Assembly: GCF_024448955.1 (NCBI RefSeq)
Contig: NZ_JAMOIH010000014.1
Coordinates: forward strand, 1 to 64,000
Length of the DNA: 64,000 nt
Direction of reading: 5' to 3'
Origin: Stutzerimonas stutzeri
Lineage (GTDB): Bacteria > Pseudomonadota > Gammaproteobacteria > Pseudomonadales > Pseudomonadaceae
The notes under the pieces were generated by a model. The model was not told the origin of the DNA and made no database searches. It saw nothing but the letters and a program-made list of their open reading frames with translations. Both the position numbers and the translations under genes were made by a program. Within the stretch, counting starts at the first letter, position 1, and each line of letters starts with the position of its first letter. Positions 56,939 to 64,000 of this stretch are shown one piece after another.

Positions 56939-58393
56939 ATGACTTCGCGCCGTACCAAAATCGTCGCCACGCTAGGCCCGGCCAGCAGCTCGCCGGAAGT
57001 ACTGGAAAAAATGATCCTGGCCGGACTCGATGTCGCGCGCCTGAACTTCTCTCATGGTGCGCCGGATGAGCATCGCGCCCGGGCGCAACTGGTACGGGAT
57101 ATCGCCGCACGTCATGGCCGCTTCGTCGCGCTGCTGGGCGACCTGCAGGGACCGAAGATTCGCATCGCCAAGTTCACCAACAAGCGCATCGAGCTGGCCG
57201 AAGGCGACAGCTTTCGCTTCTCCGTCACCCACCCGCGCGACGCGGGCAACCAGGAAGTGGTCGGCATCGACTATCCGGATCTGGTCAAGGATTGCAGCGT
57301 CGGCGACGAGCTGCTGCTCGACGATGGCCGTGTGGTCATGCGCGTCGACGCGACGACCGCCGATGAATTGCACTGCACCGTGCTGATCGGCGGTCCGCTG
57401 TCGGACAACAAAGGCATCAACCGTCGCGGCGGCGGCCTGACCGCACCCGCGTTGACCGCCAAGGACAAGGCCGACATCAAGCTGGCCGCAGATCTTCAGC
57501 TGGACTACCTGGCTGTCTCATTCCCGCGCGACGCCGCAGACATGGAACTGGCCCGCCGCCTGCGCGACGAGGCCGGCTCCAGCGCCTGGCTGATCGCCAA
57601 GATCGAGCGCGCCGAGGCGGTCGCCGACGACGAGGCCCTCGACGGACTGATCCGTGCCAGCGATGGCGTGATGGTCGCTCGCGGCGACCTGGGCGTGGAA
57701 ATCGGCGATGCCGAGCTGGTGGGCATCCAGAAGAAGATCATTCTCCACGCACGTCGCAACAACAAGGTGGTGATCACCGCGACCCAGATGATGGAGTCGA
57801 TGATCCAGAGCCCGATGCCGACCCGTGCTGAGGTTTCCGATGTAGCCAACGCCGTGCTCGACTACACCGATGCGGTCATGCTCTCGGCTGAAAGCGCCGC
57901 CGGCGAATACCCGATCGAGGCGATCAAGGCGATGGCGCGCGTCTGCGTCGGCGCCGAGAAACATCCGACTAGCATCAAGTCCGGCCACCGTCTCGGCCAG
58001 CGCTTCGAGCGCAGCGATGAAAGCACCGCGTTGGCGGCGATGTACACCGCCAACCATTTCCCGGGCGTCAAAGCGATCATCAGCCTGACCGAAAGCGGGT
58101 ATACCACGCTGATCATGTCGCGCATCCGCTCCTCGGTGCCGATCTTCGCCTTCACCCCGCATCGCGATGCCCAGGCCCGCGTGGCGCTGTTCCGCGGCGT
58201 GCAGACCGTTCCGTTCGACCCTGCCGCACTGCCGGCCGACAAAGTCAGCCAGGCGGCGGTAGACGAACTGGTCAAGCGCAACATCGTGCAGCCGGGTGAT
58301 TGGGTCATCCTGACCAAGGGCGACAGCTATCACGACTCCACCGGCGGCACCAACACCATGAAGATCCTGCGCGTCGGCGATCCGCTGAGCTGA
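56939..58393 (+). CDS. pykA: Pyruvate kinase (PykA type)
   Basis: Glycolytic enzyme (484 aa) converting PEP and ADP to pyruvate and ATP. The N-terminal R-T-K-I-V-A-T-L-G-P-A-S, catalytic K in D-L-Q-G-P-K-I-R and active-site A-R-G-D-L-G-V-E-I, T-A-T-Q-M-M-E-S-M are present, along with a C-terminal regulatory domain (T-E-S-G-Y-T). AGGAG lies six bases before the ATG at 56939; an out-of-frame ATG just upstream is not used. Confidence 0.96.
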   Translation: MTSRRTKIVATLGPASSSPEVLEKMILAGLDVARLNFSHGAPDEHRARAQLVRDIAARHGRFVALLGDLQGPKIRIAKFTNKRIELAEGDSFRFSVTHPRDAGNQEVVGIDYPDLVKDCSVGDELLLDDGRVVMRVDATTADELHCTVLIGGPLSDNKGINRRGGGLTAPALTAKDKADIKLAADLQLDYLAVSFPRDAADMELARRLRDEAGSSAWLIAKIERAEAVADDEALDGLIRASDGVMVARGDLGVEIGDAELVGIQKKIILHARRNNKVVITATQMMESMIQSPMPTRAEVSDVANAVLDYTDAVMLSAESAAGEYPIEAIKAMARVCVGAEKHPTSIKSGHRLGQRFERSDESTALAAMYTANHFPGVKAIISLTESGYTTLIMSRIRSSVPIFAFTPHRDAQARVALFRGVQTVPFDPAALPADKVSQAAVDELVKRNIVQPGDWVILTKGDSYHDSTGGTNTMKILRVGDPLS

Positions 58394-58400
58394 CAACCAC

Positions 58401-58448
58401 GCCGAAGGCATGGCGCGTGTGCCATGCCTTTCGGCACGCTTCATTTTC
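58401..58448. terminator. Terminator between pykA and the reductase gene
   Basis: GCCGAAGGCATGGC (58401-58414) pairs with GCCATGCCTTTCGGC (58421-58435) with one bulge and a GCGTGT loop, then a T-rich segment. The genes converge here. Confidence 0.75.
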
Positions 58449-58470
58449 AACCAATCGCGGCCGTCCTCGC

Positions 58471-59406
58471 TCAGGCCTGACGGACCAGGAACGCATCGCT
58501 CAGAATTTGACCTCGGGCTATCCCCGCCAGAAACATGTGCTTGGCGCTTTCCTCGACGAAAGCGGCGCCGCCACAGATCAAAACCCGCGCCTGCCGCGAC
58601 GCTACGCGCAGCGCTTGCAGCACGTCCTGCACCTGCCTCCGCTCGAAATATTCCACGATCAGATTTTCGTGCTGCCCAGCGAGGCACTCCAGTTCCGCTC
58701 GCAGATAGGATTCACCCCGATAGAAATGCAGCAGCCGGACAGGCCCGGTATGCCCCTGCCGCAGCGCTTCGCGCAAGATGGACCAGAGCGGCGCAAGCCC
58801 AGTGCCGGCAGCCAGTAACAGTAAGGGCTGGGTCTGCCAGCCGACGTCGTAATGCAGCGCGCCTTGGTGCAGCTGGCCGAGACGCAGGCTATCGCCGAGG
58901 ATCAGGCTGCGCGCCGCCTCGCTGAAGGCTCCGGGTCTGGCGCAATCCAGGTGAAACTCGAGCCAGGGTTCTTCACCCGGAAGGCTGGCCAGCGAATAGG
59001 GCCTCGCGATGCCATTGTCAGTCCACAGCAGCGCATGCTGACCAGCGCGGTAGCGCACGGGGCGTTCGGGCATCAGCCGCAGCCGAAGGATGTTTTCAGC
59101 ACACCAGTCGAGCGCCTCCACGCGCGTCGCAATCCCTTCTCGCTGGGGATCGAACGGGGCCACTTCGAGGTTGTCGGTCACGGTGCATTGGCAGGCGAGC
59201 CGCCAACCCTGCAGACGCTTACCGCTATCGAGCGCATCCGGACGAGCATCCTGCGGTTCACCCGTCAGGCAACGTACCAGGCAAGCGTGGCAATTCCCCG
59301 CCCGGCAGCTGTAAGGCACGTTCAAACCCGCGCCGTTAAGTGCATCGAGCAGGTTGCTGCCCTCGCTCACGCTCCAGGACCGCGCCCCGCAGCGGATATC
59401 AGGCAC
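58471..59406 (-). CDS. 2Fe-2S ferredoxin-linked FAD/NAD(P) oxidoreductase
   Basis: A 311-aa protein with an N-terminal plant-type [2Fe-2S] ferredoxin domain (C-R-A-G-N-C-H-A-C and C-Q-C) and a C-terminal FNR-like part (R-P-Y-S-L-A-S for FAD, L-A-A-G-T-G-L-A-P for NAD(P)). It resembles PA4331. Electron acceptor unknown. The likely start is GTG at 59406, which overlaps the last 8 bases of the diguanylate cyclase gene; there is no ATG close by. Confidence 0.8.
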   Translation of the reverse strand: MPDIRCGARSWSVSEGSNLLDALNGAGLNVPYSCRAGNCHACLVRCLTGEPQDARPDALDSGKRLQGWRLACQCTVTDNLEVAPFDPQREGIATRVEALDWCAENILRLRLMPERPVRYRAGQHALLWTDNGIARPYSLASLPGEEPWLEFHLDCARPGAFSEAARSLILGDSLRLGQLHQGALHYDVGWQTQPLLLLAAGTGLAPLWSILREALRQGHTGPVRLLHFYRGESYLRAELECLAGQHENLIVEYFERRQVQDVLQALRVASRQARVLICGGAAFVEESAKHMFLAGIARGQILSDAFLVRQA

Positions 59407-60538
59407 TGACAGCCGCCCAGCTTGCCTCACAGCGGTTGCGTCCACTTTCCTTGGCGCGGTACAGCGCCTCGTCCGCCCGCTGCAGAGCATCGCCCAGATC
59501 ATCGCCTGCGTTAAGCAAGGTAAGCCCCACCGACAAGCTGAGATGTCCCGCCTGTATATTCACATCCAAAGGCTGGGCATTGGCGAACGCCTCGCGCAGG
59601 CGCTCACAACAGGCACTGAACTGCTCGGCGTCGGTGTGCGGCAGTAGCAACACGAACTCCTCGCCGCCGTAACGAGCGAGTATGTCGCCGTCGCGTAGAC
59701 AAGAGCGTGCCACCGAGGCGAAGGTCTGCAGCACACGATCACCTGTGGCGTGTCCGTGCAGGTCATTGATCCGTTTGAAATGATCAAGATCGATCAGGGC
59801 GAGACCAGACCTGTGCCCGGCACGCAATCGGTTCAGCTCATCCTCGGCTCGCCGGAGAAAATGCCGGCGGTTGTACAGCCCAGTCAGCTCGTCCGTGGAC
59901 GCCAGATCCTCCAGCTGCCGCATCATGCCACGCAGCGTCTCCTGATGCGCCTGGAGAGCGAAACGACGCTGGCGCATGCGCTGACGCAGCTTGTAGACGT
60001 ACCCGACGAACAGGCACATCCAGATCAAAGTGACCAACAACACACCGGTCTGCAGCAACGCCACCTCTGGGTCGCGCAGTTGCCCCAGCTGAGCGTCATA
60101 CAACGACATGCCGACGAAACTGAGCAACGCCAGCACGGCGTAGCGGGTGAAGACCTTTGGATGGAGGAATACCGCAAACATCAGCACAAGCACATAAAGC
60201 ACCAGCAACGAGCCGCGGTTGTCGCCGAGATTGAACAGAAAGAAGGTCAGCCAGACCAGCGCAACCAGCACCTGCGGTTCGGTCAGGCTGGGGTCGCGAA
60301 AGCGCAGATTGTGGCCTCGGTAGAAGATCCCGAAGAACACCAGCTGGCTGGCCAGAATCATCACCGAACCGACTATCGCCGTGTCCAGCGGCGCCTGGTA
60401 GAACCCACCGGCAACGGTGATCCAGGTCAAAAGCAAAGCAAGCCCATAGGTTCCGGCCGCCATGCCGAAACGTTTGGTCACTAGTTGCTGAAGCGCCTGC
60501 TGATCGCCTTCATCACGAAGCGTGCGCATGGAATCCAT
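59399..60538 (-). CDS. Membrane diguanylate cyclase (SadC-like)
   Basis: A 379-aa protein with six or so N-terminal membrane helices (about 25-185), a coiled-coil linker (185-210) and a GGDEF domain (about 215-370). GGEEF is at 291-295 and RDGD, the RxxD I-site, at 282-285, exactly five residues upstream, so it should be active and product-inhibited. It resembles SadC (PA4332) in architecture and genome position beside PA4331- and fumarase-type genes. The first ATG or the one three codons on may be used. Confidence 0.87.
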   Translation of the reverse strand: MDSMRTLRDEGDQQALQQLVTKRFGMAAGTYGLALLLTWITVAGGFYQAPLDTAIVGSVMILASQLVFFGIFYRGHNLRFRDPSLTEPQVLVALVWLTFFLFNLGDNRGSLLVLYVLVLMFAVFLHPKVFTRYAVLALLSFVGMSLYDAQLGQLRDPEVALLQTGVLLVTLIWMCLFVGYVYKLRQRMRQRRFALQAHQETLRGMMRQLEDLASTDELTGLYNRRHFLRRAEDELNRLRAGHRSGLALIDLDHFKRINDLHGHATGDRVLQTFASVARSCLRDGDILARYGGEEFVLLLPHTDAEQFSACCERLREAFANAQPLDVNIQAGHLSLSVGLTLLNAGDDLGDALQRADEALYRAKESGRNRCEASWAAVSA

Positions 60539-60881
60539 CCCATAGTGGCAATTCGACGCACTTTACGCTGGCCGAGCGAAAAAGCCCATAAGCAGCCGTT
60601 TCGATGCGGCGGCGAGATATCGATCGACTCGATTGCGACCATTCGGTCGCCTGCCAACGAACCTTCATATGCCTTGCGCCTGTATGAAGCCTGCGGCTCG
60701 TTCTCTCGTTTGTTGATCGATTGACGGCCGCGCCGCCCCGGTTCCTCTGTGCATCCCTTCACCTTTGGTCCGTCTGTGTACCCGCCCGGTCGGCGGGTTA
60801 TACTGCTGCGCCTTTTTTTACCCGCGCGTGTCGGTCTCTTTTCGACACGCCCGTCTCCGCCCCGCCAAGAGGACGCGCTGC
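60539..60881. other. Divergent promoter region between the cyclase and fumarase
   Basis: 343 bases, no gene. GCGACC-ATTC-GGTCGC (60635-60650) is a perfect short dyad, and CCCGCC-CGGTC-GGCGGG (60781-60797) is another that directly abuts TATACT (60799-60804), a good -10 for fumarase; the -35 is weak. The dyads may be operators. Confidence 0.4.
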
Positions 60882-62405
60882 ATGACCGTGATCAAGCAAG
60901 ACGACCTGATTCAAAGCGTTGCAGACGCTTTGCAGTTCATTTCCTATTACCACCCCGTCGATTTCATCCAGGCGATGCACGAAGCCTATCTGCGCGAAGA
61001 ATCGCCAGCCGCGCGTGACTCCATGGCGCAGATCCTGATCAACTCACGCATGTGCGCTACCGGACATCGGCCGATCTGCCAGGACACCGGCATCGTCACC
61101 GTATTCGTGCGCGTGGGAATGGATGTGCGCTGGGACGGCGCCACCATGAGCTTGGATGACATGATCAACGAAGGCGTTCGCCGCGCTTACAACCTGCCGG
61201 AAAACGTCCTGCGTGCTTCGATCCTCGCCGACCCGGCGGGTTCCCGGAAGAATACGAAAGACAACACCCCAGCCGTCATTCACTACTCCATCGTCCCGGG
61301 CGACAAGGTGGAAGTGGATGTAGCAGCCAAGGGTGGCGGCTCGGAAAACAAGTCGAAGATGGCCATGCTCAACCCGTCCGACTCCATCGTCGACTGGGTA
61401 TTGAAGACCGTGCCGACCATGGGCGCCGGCTGGTGCCCGCCCGGCATGCTCGGCATCGGCATCGGCGGCACTGCCGAGAAAGCTGCGGTGATGGCCAAAG
61501 AAGTGTTGATGGAGTCCATCGACATCCATGAGCTGAAAGCCCGTGGTCCGCAAAACCGCATCGAAGAGCTGCGCCTGGAGCTGTTCGAGAAGGTCAACCA
61601 GTTGGGTATCGGCGCGCAGGGCCTGGGCGGCCTGACCACAGTGCTCGACGTGAAGATCATGGACTACCCAACCCACGCCGCTTCCCTGCCGGTGTGCATG
61701 ATCCCCAACTGCGCCGCGACCCGTCACGCCCATTTCGTGCTCGACGGCTCCGGCCCCGCTGTGCTGGAAGCACCGGATCTGGATGCCTATCCGGAAATCG
61801 TCTGGGAAGCCGGTCCGAGCGCGCGTCGCGTCAATCTCGACACCATCACCCCGGAAGAAGTACAGAGCTGGAAGCCGGGCGAAACCGTGCTGCTCAACGG
61901 CAAGATGCTCACCGGCCGCGACGCTGCGCATAAGCGCATGGTCGACATGCTGAACAAGGGCGAAGCGCTGCCGGTGGACCTCAAAGGCCGCTTCATCTAT
62001 TACGTCGGCCCGGTCGATCCGGTTGGCGACGAAGTGGTTGGCCCGGCCGGCCCGACTACCGCCACACGCATGGACAAATTCACCCGCCAGATTCTGGAAA
62101 GCACCGGCCTCCTGGGCATGATCGGTAAATCCGAGCGCGGTCCCATCGCCATCGATGCGATCAAGGACAACAAGGCCGTGTACCTGATGGCGGTCGGCGG
62201 TGCGGCTTATCTGGTCGCCCAGGCGATCAAGAAGTCAAAGGTGCTGGCCTTCGCCGAGCTGGGCATGGAGGCGATATACGAGTTCGAAGTGAAGGATATG
62301 CCGGTGACCGTCGCCGTCGACACCAACGGCGAGTCGGTACACATCACCGGGCCTGCAATCTGGCAGAGCAAGATTGCCGAAAACCTGGCGGTTGAAGTGC
62401 AATAG
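60882..62405 (+). CDS. Fumarate hydratase class I (4Fe-4S)
   Basis: TCA-cycle enzyme (507 aa) interconverting fumarate and malate through an oxygen-sensitive [4Fe-4S] cluster. The cluster cysteines lie in R-P-I-C-Q-D-T-G, M-I-P-N-C-A-A-T-R and G-A-G-W-C-P-P-G-M-L-G-I. M-T-V-I-K-Q-D-D start gives the length of PA4333; AGAGGA is upstream. Ends at a strong terminator. Confidence 0.95.
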   Translation: MTVIKQDDLIQSVADALQFISYYHPVDFIQAMHEAYLREESPAARDSMAQILINSRMCATGHRPICQDTGIVTVFVRVGMDVRWDGATMSLDDMINEGVRRAYNLPENVLRASILADPAGSRKNTKDNTPAVIHYSIVPGDKVEVDVAAKGGGSENKSKMAMLNPSDSIVDWVLKTVPTMGAGWCPPGMLGIGIGGTAEKAAVMAKEVLMESIDIHELKARGPQNRIEELRLELFEKVNQLGIGAQGLGGLTTVLDVKIMDYPTHAASLPVCMIPNCAATRHAHFVLDGSGPAVLEAPDLDAYPEIVWEAGPSARRVNLDTITPEEVQSWKPGETVLLNGKMLTGRDAAHKRMVDMLNKGEALPVDLKGRFIYYVGPVDPVGDEVVGPAGPTTATRMDKFTRQILESTGLLGMIGKSERGPIAIDAIKDNKAVYLMAVGGAAYLVAQAIKKSKVLAFAELGMEAIYEFEVKDMPVTVAVDTNGESVHITGPAIWQSKIAENLAVEVQ

Positions 62406-62445
62406 CTTCAACTAGGTGCCGCTATTGCCGGCTCAGAGTGATGAC

Positions 62446-62476
62446 GAACCCCGCTATTTAGCGGGGTTTCGTTTTT
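62446..62476 (+). terminator. Intrinsic terminator after fumarase
   Basis: AACCCCGCTA / TAGCGGGGTT stem with a short loop followed by TCGTTTTT. Confidence 0.9.
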
Positions 62477-62597
62477 CAGGCATACCGTTTTTTGAATGAC
62501 CTACCTTGCAAGATCCATGAGCACCGACGGGCCCCATGGATGAGCTTCGCCGCGGGTCGCGCCTCCCACCGGTTTGGCGCATGTCTCGGGAGCTGCT

Positions 62598-62620
62598 GTA
62601 GGAGGCCGCCCTCAGGGCGA
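62598..62620. repeat. Short REP-like palindrome
   Basis: GTAGG end followed by CGCCCT-C-AGGGCG, in the gap between fumarase and the VF530 gene. It resembles Pseudomonas extragenic palindromes. Confidence 0.35.
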
Positions 62621-62681
62621 AGCGTTTGCTTTTCAGAGTTCGATTTCGTTTGCCGAGAAAATCACTCGCAGCAACACGACG

Positions 62682-62903
62682 TCATTGCGAGGCTCGCCGC
62701 AGCTGGATGAACAGCGCCTCGACTTTCGCGCGCGCCCACGGCGTCTTACGCAGGAAGGTCAGGCTCGACTTGATGCTGGGGTCGCTTCTGAAGCAGCGGA
62801 TATCGACCCGCTCCGCCAAGCCCTCCCAACCATAGTGCGCATGCAGCGCGACCAATATGGATTCCAGCGTCATGCCGTGCAGCGGATCTTTCGGTTGAGT
62901 CAT
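62682..62903 (-). CDS. VF530-family (DUF2132) DNA-binding protein
   Basis: A 73-aa protein with the full family signature: [24 protein letters not shown], and [16 protein letters not shown]. The Vibrio VF530 structure binds DNA; function unknown. The M-T-Q-P-K start is preferred over one 24 codons upstream, although its ribosome-binding site is weak. Confidence 0.87.
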   Translation of the reverse strand: MTQPKDPLHGMTLESILVALHAHYGWEGLAERVDIRCFRSDPSIKSSLTFLRKTPWARAKVEALFIQLRRASQ

Positions 62904-63042
62904 CAGGGTCTCGGTGTCGAGCAGAAAGCTGTGGATTGAAACGAAAAGGCTCGCCAGCGCGGCACTGCTATTCACTTAGGAAACGCTTTGCTCCTTGTGC
63001 AGGATTGCAGCGTTTTTCTGGCCTAAGCGAACCCCGCGGCCC

Positions 63043-63118
63043 TGTGGGAGCGAGGGGGACGCTGAGTCTTTGCTCGCAAACTTTTGCGTGGCCGATTCGC
63101 GAGCGAGCTCGCTCCTAC
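63043..63118. repeat. REP-like element pair upstream of the DJ-1 gene's terminator side
   Basis: Starts with GTGGGAGCGAGG and ends with GCGAGCTCGCTCCTAC, i.e. inverted GNAGGAGCGAG-like ends, in the gap between the VF530 and DJ-1/PfpI genes. The end unit shares GCTCCTAC with the element at 4654-4679. Confidence 0.5.
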
Positions 63119-63195
63119 AGGCAGGGCTATCACCGTGGTGCTCTTAAAGCGAACAGCATTACCGCCGGAGCGGCCCCTCGTAAGCGGGCCGTATC

Positions 63196-63777
63196 TTACA
63201 GGCTGATACGCGTACCGAGCAGTTCCAGAAATGCCGCCAGCCAGGCCGGATGCGCTGGCCAAGCCGGTGCCGTGACCAGGTTGCCTTCGGTATGCGCCTG
63301 ATCGACCGGGATATCCACGAACTCACCGCCGGCCAGCTTCACCTCCGGCGCACAAGCCGGATAGGCGCTGCAGGCGCGCCCCTTCAGCACGCCCGCGGCG
63401 GCGAGCAACTGAGCGCCATGGCAAACCGCAGCGATCGGCTTTTTCGCGTCGTCGAACGCCCGAACCAGATTGCATACCTGCTCGTTCAGCCGCAGGTATT
63501 CGGGGGCGCGACCGCCAGGTATCACCAGCGCGTCGTACTCTTCGGCACGCACCGAAGCGAAATCGAAGTTCAGCGCAAAATTGTGGCCGGGTTTCTCGCT
63601 ATAGGTCTGATCGCCTTCGAAGTCGTGAATCGCGGTGCGCACCGTGTCGCCCGCCTTTTTATCCGGGCAGACGGCATGCACGCTGTGCCCGACCATCTGC
63701 AGCGCCTGGAACGGCACCATGGTTTCGTAATCTTCGACGTAATCGCCAACCAGCATCAGAATCTTCTTCGCAGCCAT
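63196..63777 (-). CDS. DJ-1/PfpI-family protein
   Basis: A 193-aa class I glutamine-amidotransferase-like protein; the nucleophile is in [10 protein letters not shown] and I-P-G-G-R-A-P is the oxyanion loop. Members act as chaperones, glyoxalase/deglycases or proteases; the sequence does not settle it. It is followed upstream by another gene whose end is at the window edge. Confidence 0.85.
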   Translation of the reverse strand: MAAKKILMLVGDYVEDYETMVPFQALQMVGHSVHAVCPDKKAGDTVRTAIHDFEGDQTYSEKPGHNFALNFDFASVRAEEYDALVIPGGRAPEYLRLNEQVCNLVRAFDDAKKPIAAVCHGAQLLAAAGVLKGRACSAYPACAPEVKLAGGEFVDIPVDQAHTEGNLVTAPAWPAHPAWLAAFLELLGTRISL

Positions 63778-63820
63778 CGAAACACACTCCCAGTCAGTGA
63801 TGGTTAACGGCCAACGCCGG

Positions 63821-64000
63821 TCAGCCGCTTCGGTTGAATATGTTGATCACCAGTCGATCGAGTAACCCCCACATTCTTTGATAAAGGCGCAGGCGCAGCG
63901 GGCGGGCATGCCAACGTTGCAGGTCGATCTCCAAGCTGTGTGAAAAGTCTCGCTCGAAGCTCTCCGCCACCGCAGTGCTGAGCGATTTATCAAGCGCCTC
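63821..64000 (-). CDS. Cardiolipin synthase / phospholipase D-family protein, C-terminal fragment (5' end outside window)
   Basis: 60 codons, open to the window edge: E[25 protein letters not shown]. This resembles the end of PLD-type cardiolipin synthases (E-I-x-L-x-x-W-x-A-R-P-L near the C terminus). The HKD motifs would be outside the window, so the call is provisional. It precedes the DJ-1 gene by 43 bases. Confidence 0.45.
   Translation of the reverse strand, partial: EALDKSLSTAVAESFERDFSHSLEIDLQRWHARPLRLRLYQRMWGLLDRLVINIFNRSG

Overview
The window is ordinary core chromosome of a high-GC gammaproteobacterium, almost certainly a Pseudomonas of the P. stutzeri group (Stutzerimonas). The basis is a Pseudomonas-restricted MvaT nucleoid protein beside sbcB and purU, AlgA-type, MotY, Aap and Rnf proteins that read like Pseudomonas orthologues, and gene blocks in the same internal order as I recall for P. 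aeruginosa PAO1. The genus is well supported; the species group is inference. I see no phage, insertion sequence, integron, CRISPR array, rRNA or tRNA gene.

Layout. 1-4132: end of an rnf/rsx electron-transport operon (C-D-G-E), endonuclease III and a small acidic protein. 4183-14020: gloA and argG, motY, an inserted envelope-lipid operon (phospholipase-D-like lipoprotein, split PqiA, PqiB, PqiC), pyrC and rnt. 14205-20070: threonine branch (thrC, hom), a GFA-family enzyme, dsbC, xerD and a thioesterase. 20241-23749: rpsP-rimM-trmD-rplS and ffh. 23992-34536: two membrane proteins, purT, a carbonic-anhydrase-like protein, two NUDIX hydrolases, an L,D-transpeptidase and purL. 34712-38908: amino-acid ABC transporter aapJQMP. 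39247-42884: esterase, cNMP-binding/GGDEF protein, rhlB, a small membrane protein. 42887-47691: moaCDE, PIN-PhoH protein, CDF metal exporter, yaaA. 48368-51887: an AlgA-type bifunctional enzyme, a small protein and a HerA-like ATPase. 52170-64000: purU, mvaT, sbcB, PilZ protein, two small envelope proteins, pyruvate kinase, ferredoxin-reductase, membrane diguanylate cyclase, class I fumarase, VF530 protein, DJ-1/PfpI protein and the 3' end of a probable cardiolipin synthase.

How genes work together. The Rnf complex couples ferredoxin/NADH redox to an ion gradient and in this family also maintains the SoxR Fe-S state. PurT, PurL and PurU touch purine synthesis, PurU releasing the formate that PurT can use. 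rpsP-rimM-trmD-rplS and ffh form a translation/secretion block. Two diguanylate cyclases (both with GGEEF and an RxxD inhibitory site) and a PilZ protein give c-di-GMP makers and a possible receptor. The most interesting accessory feature is the overlapping PLD-pqiA1-pqiA2-pqiB-pqiC operon, which puts a phospholipid-acting lipoprotein in one transcript with an MCE lipid-transport system.

Non-coding structure is richer than the gene list: at least two long REP-like composite elements (14043-14145 and 34622-34698) share sequence and orientation, two heptamer tandem tracts sit at operon junctions (15681-15715, 22280-22304), and there are many clear intrinsic terminators, a candidate sigma-54 promoter for aapJ and an 11-bp perfect inverted repeat between ffh and its divergent neighbour. 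I do not see a wholly undescribed system; the findings below are the points I would check.
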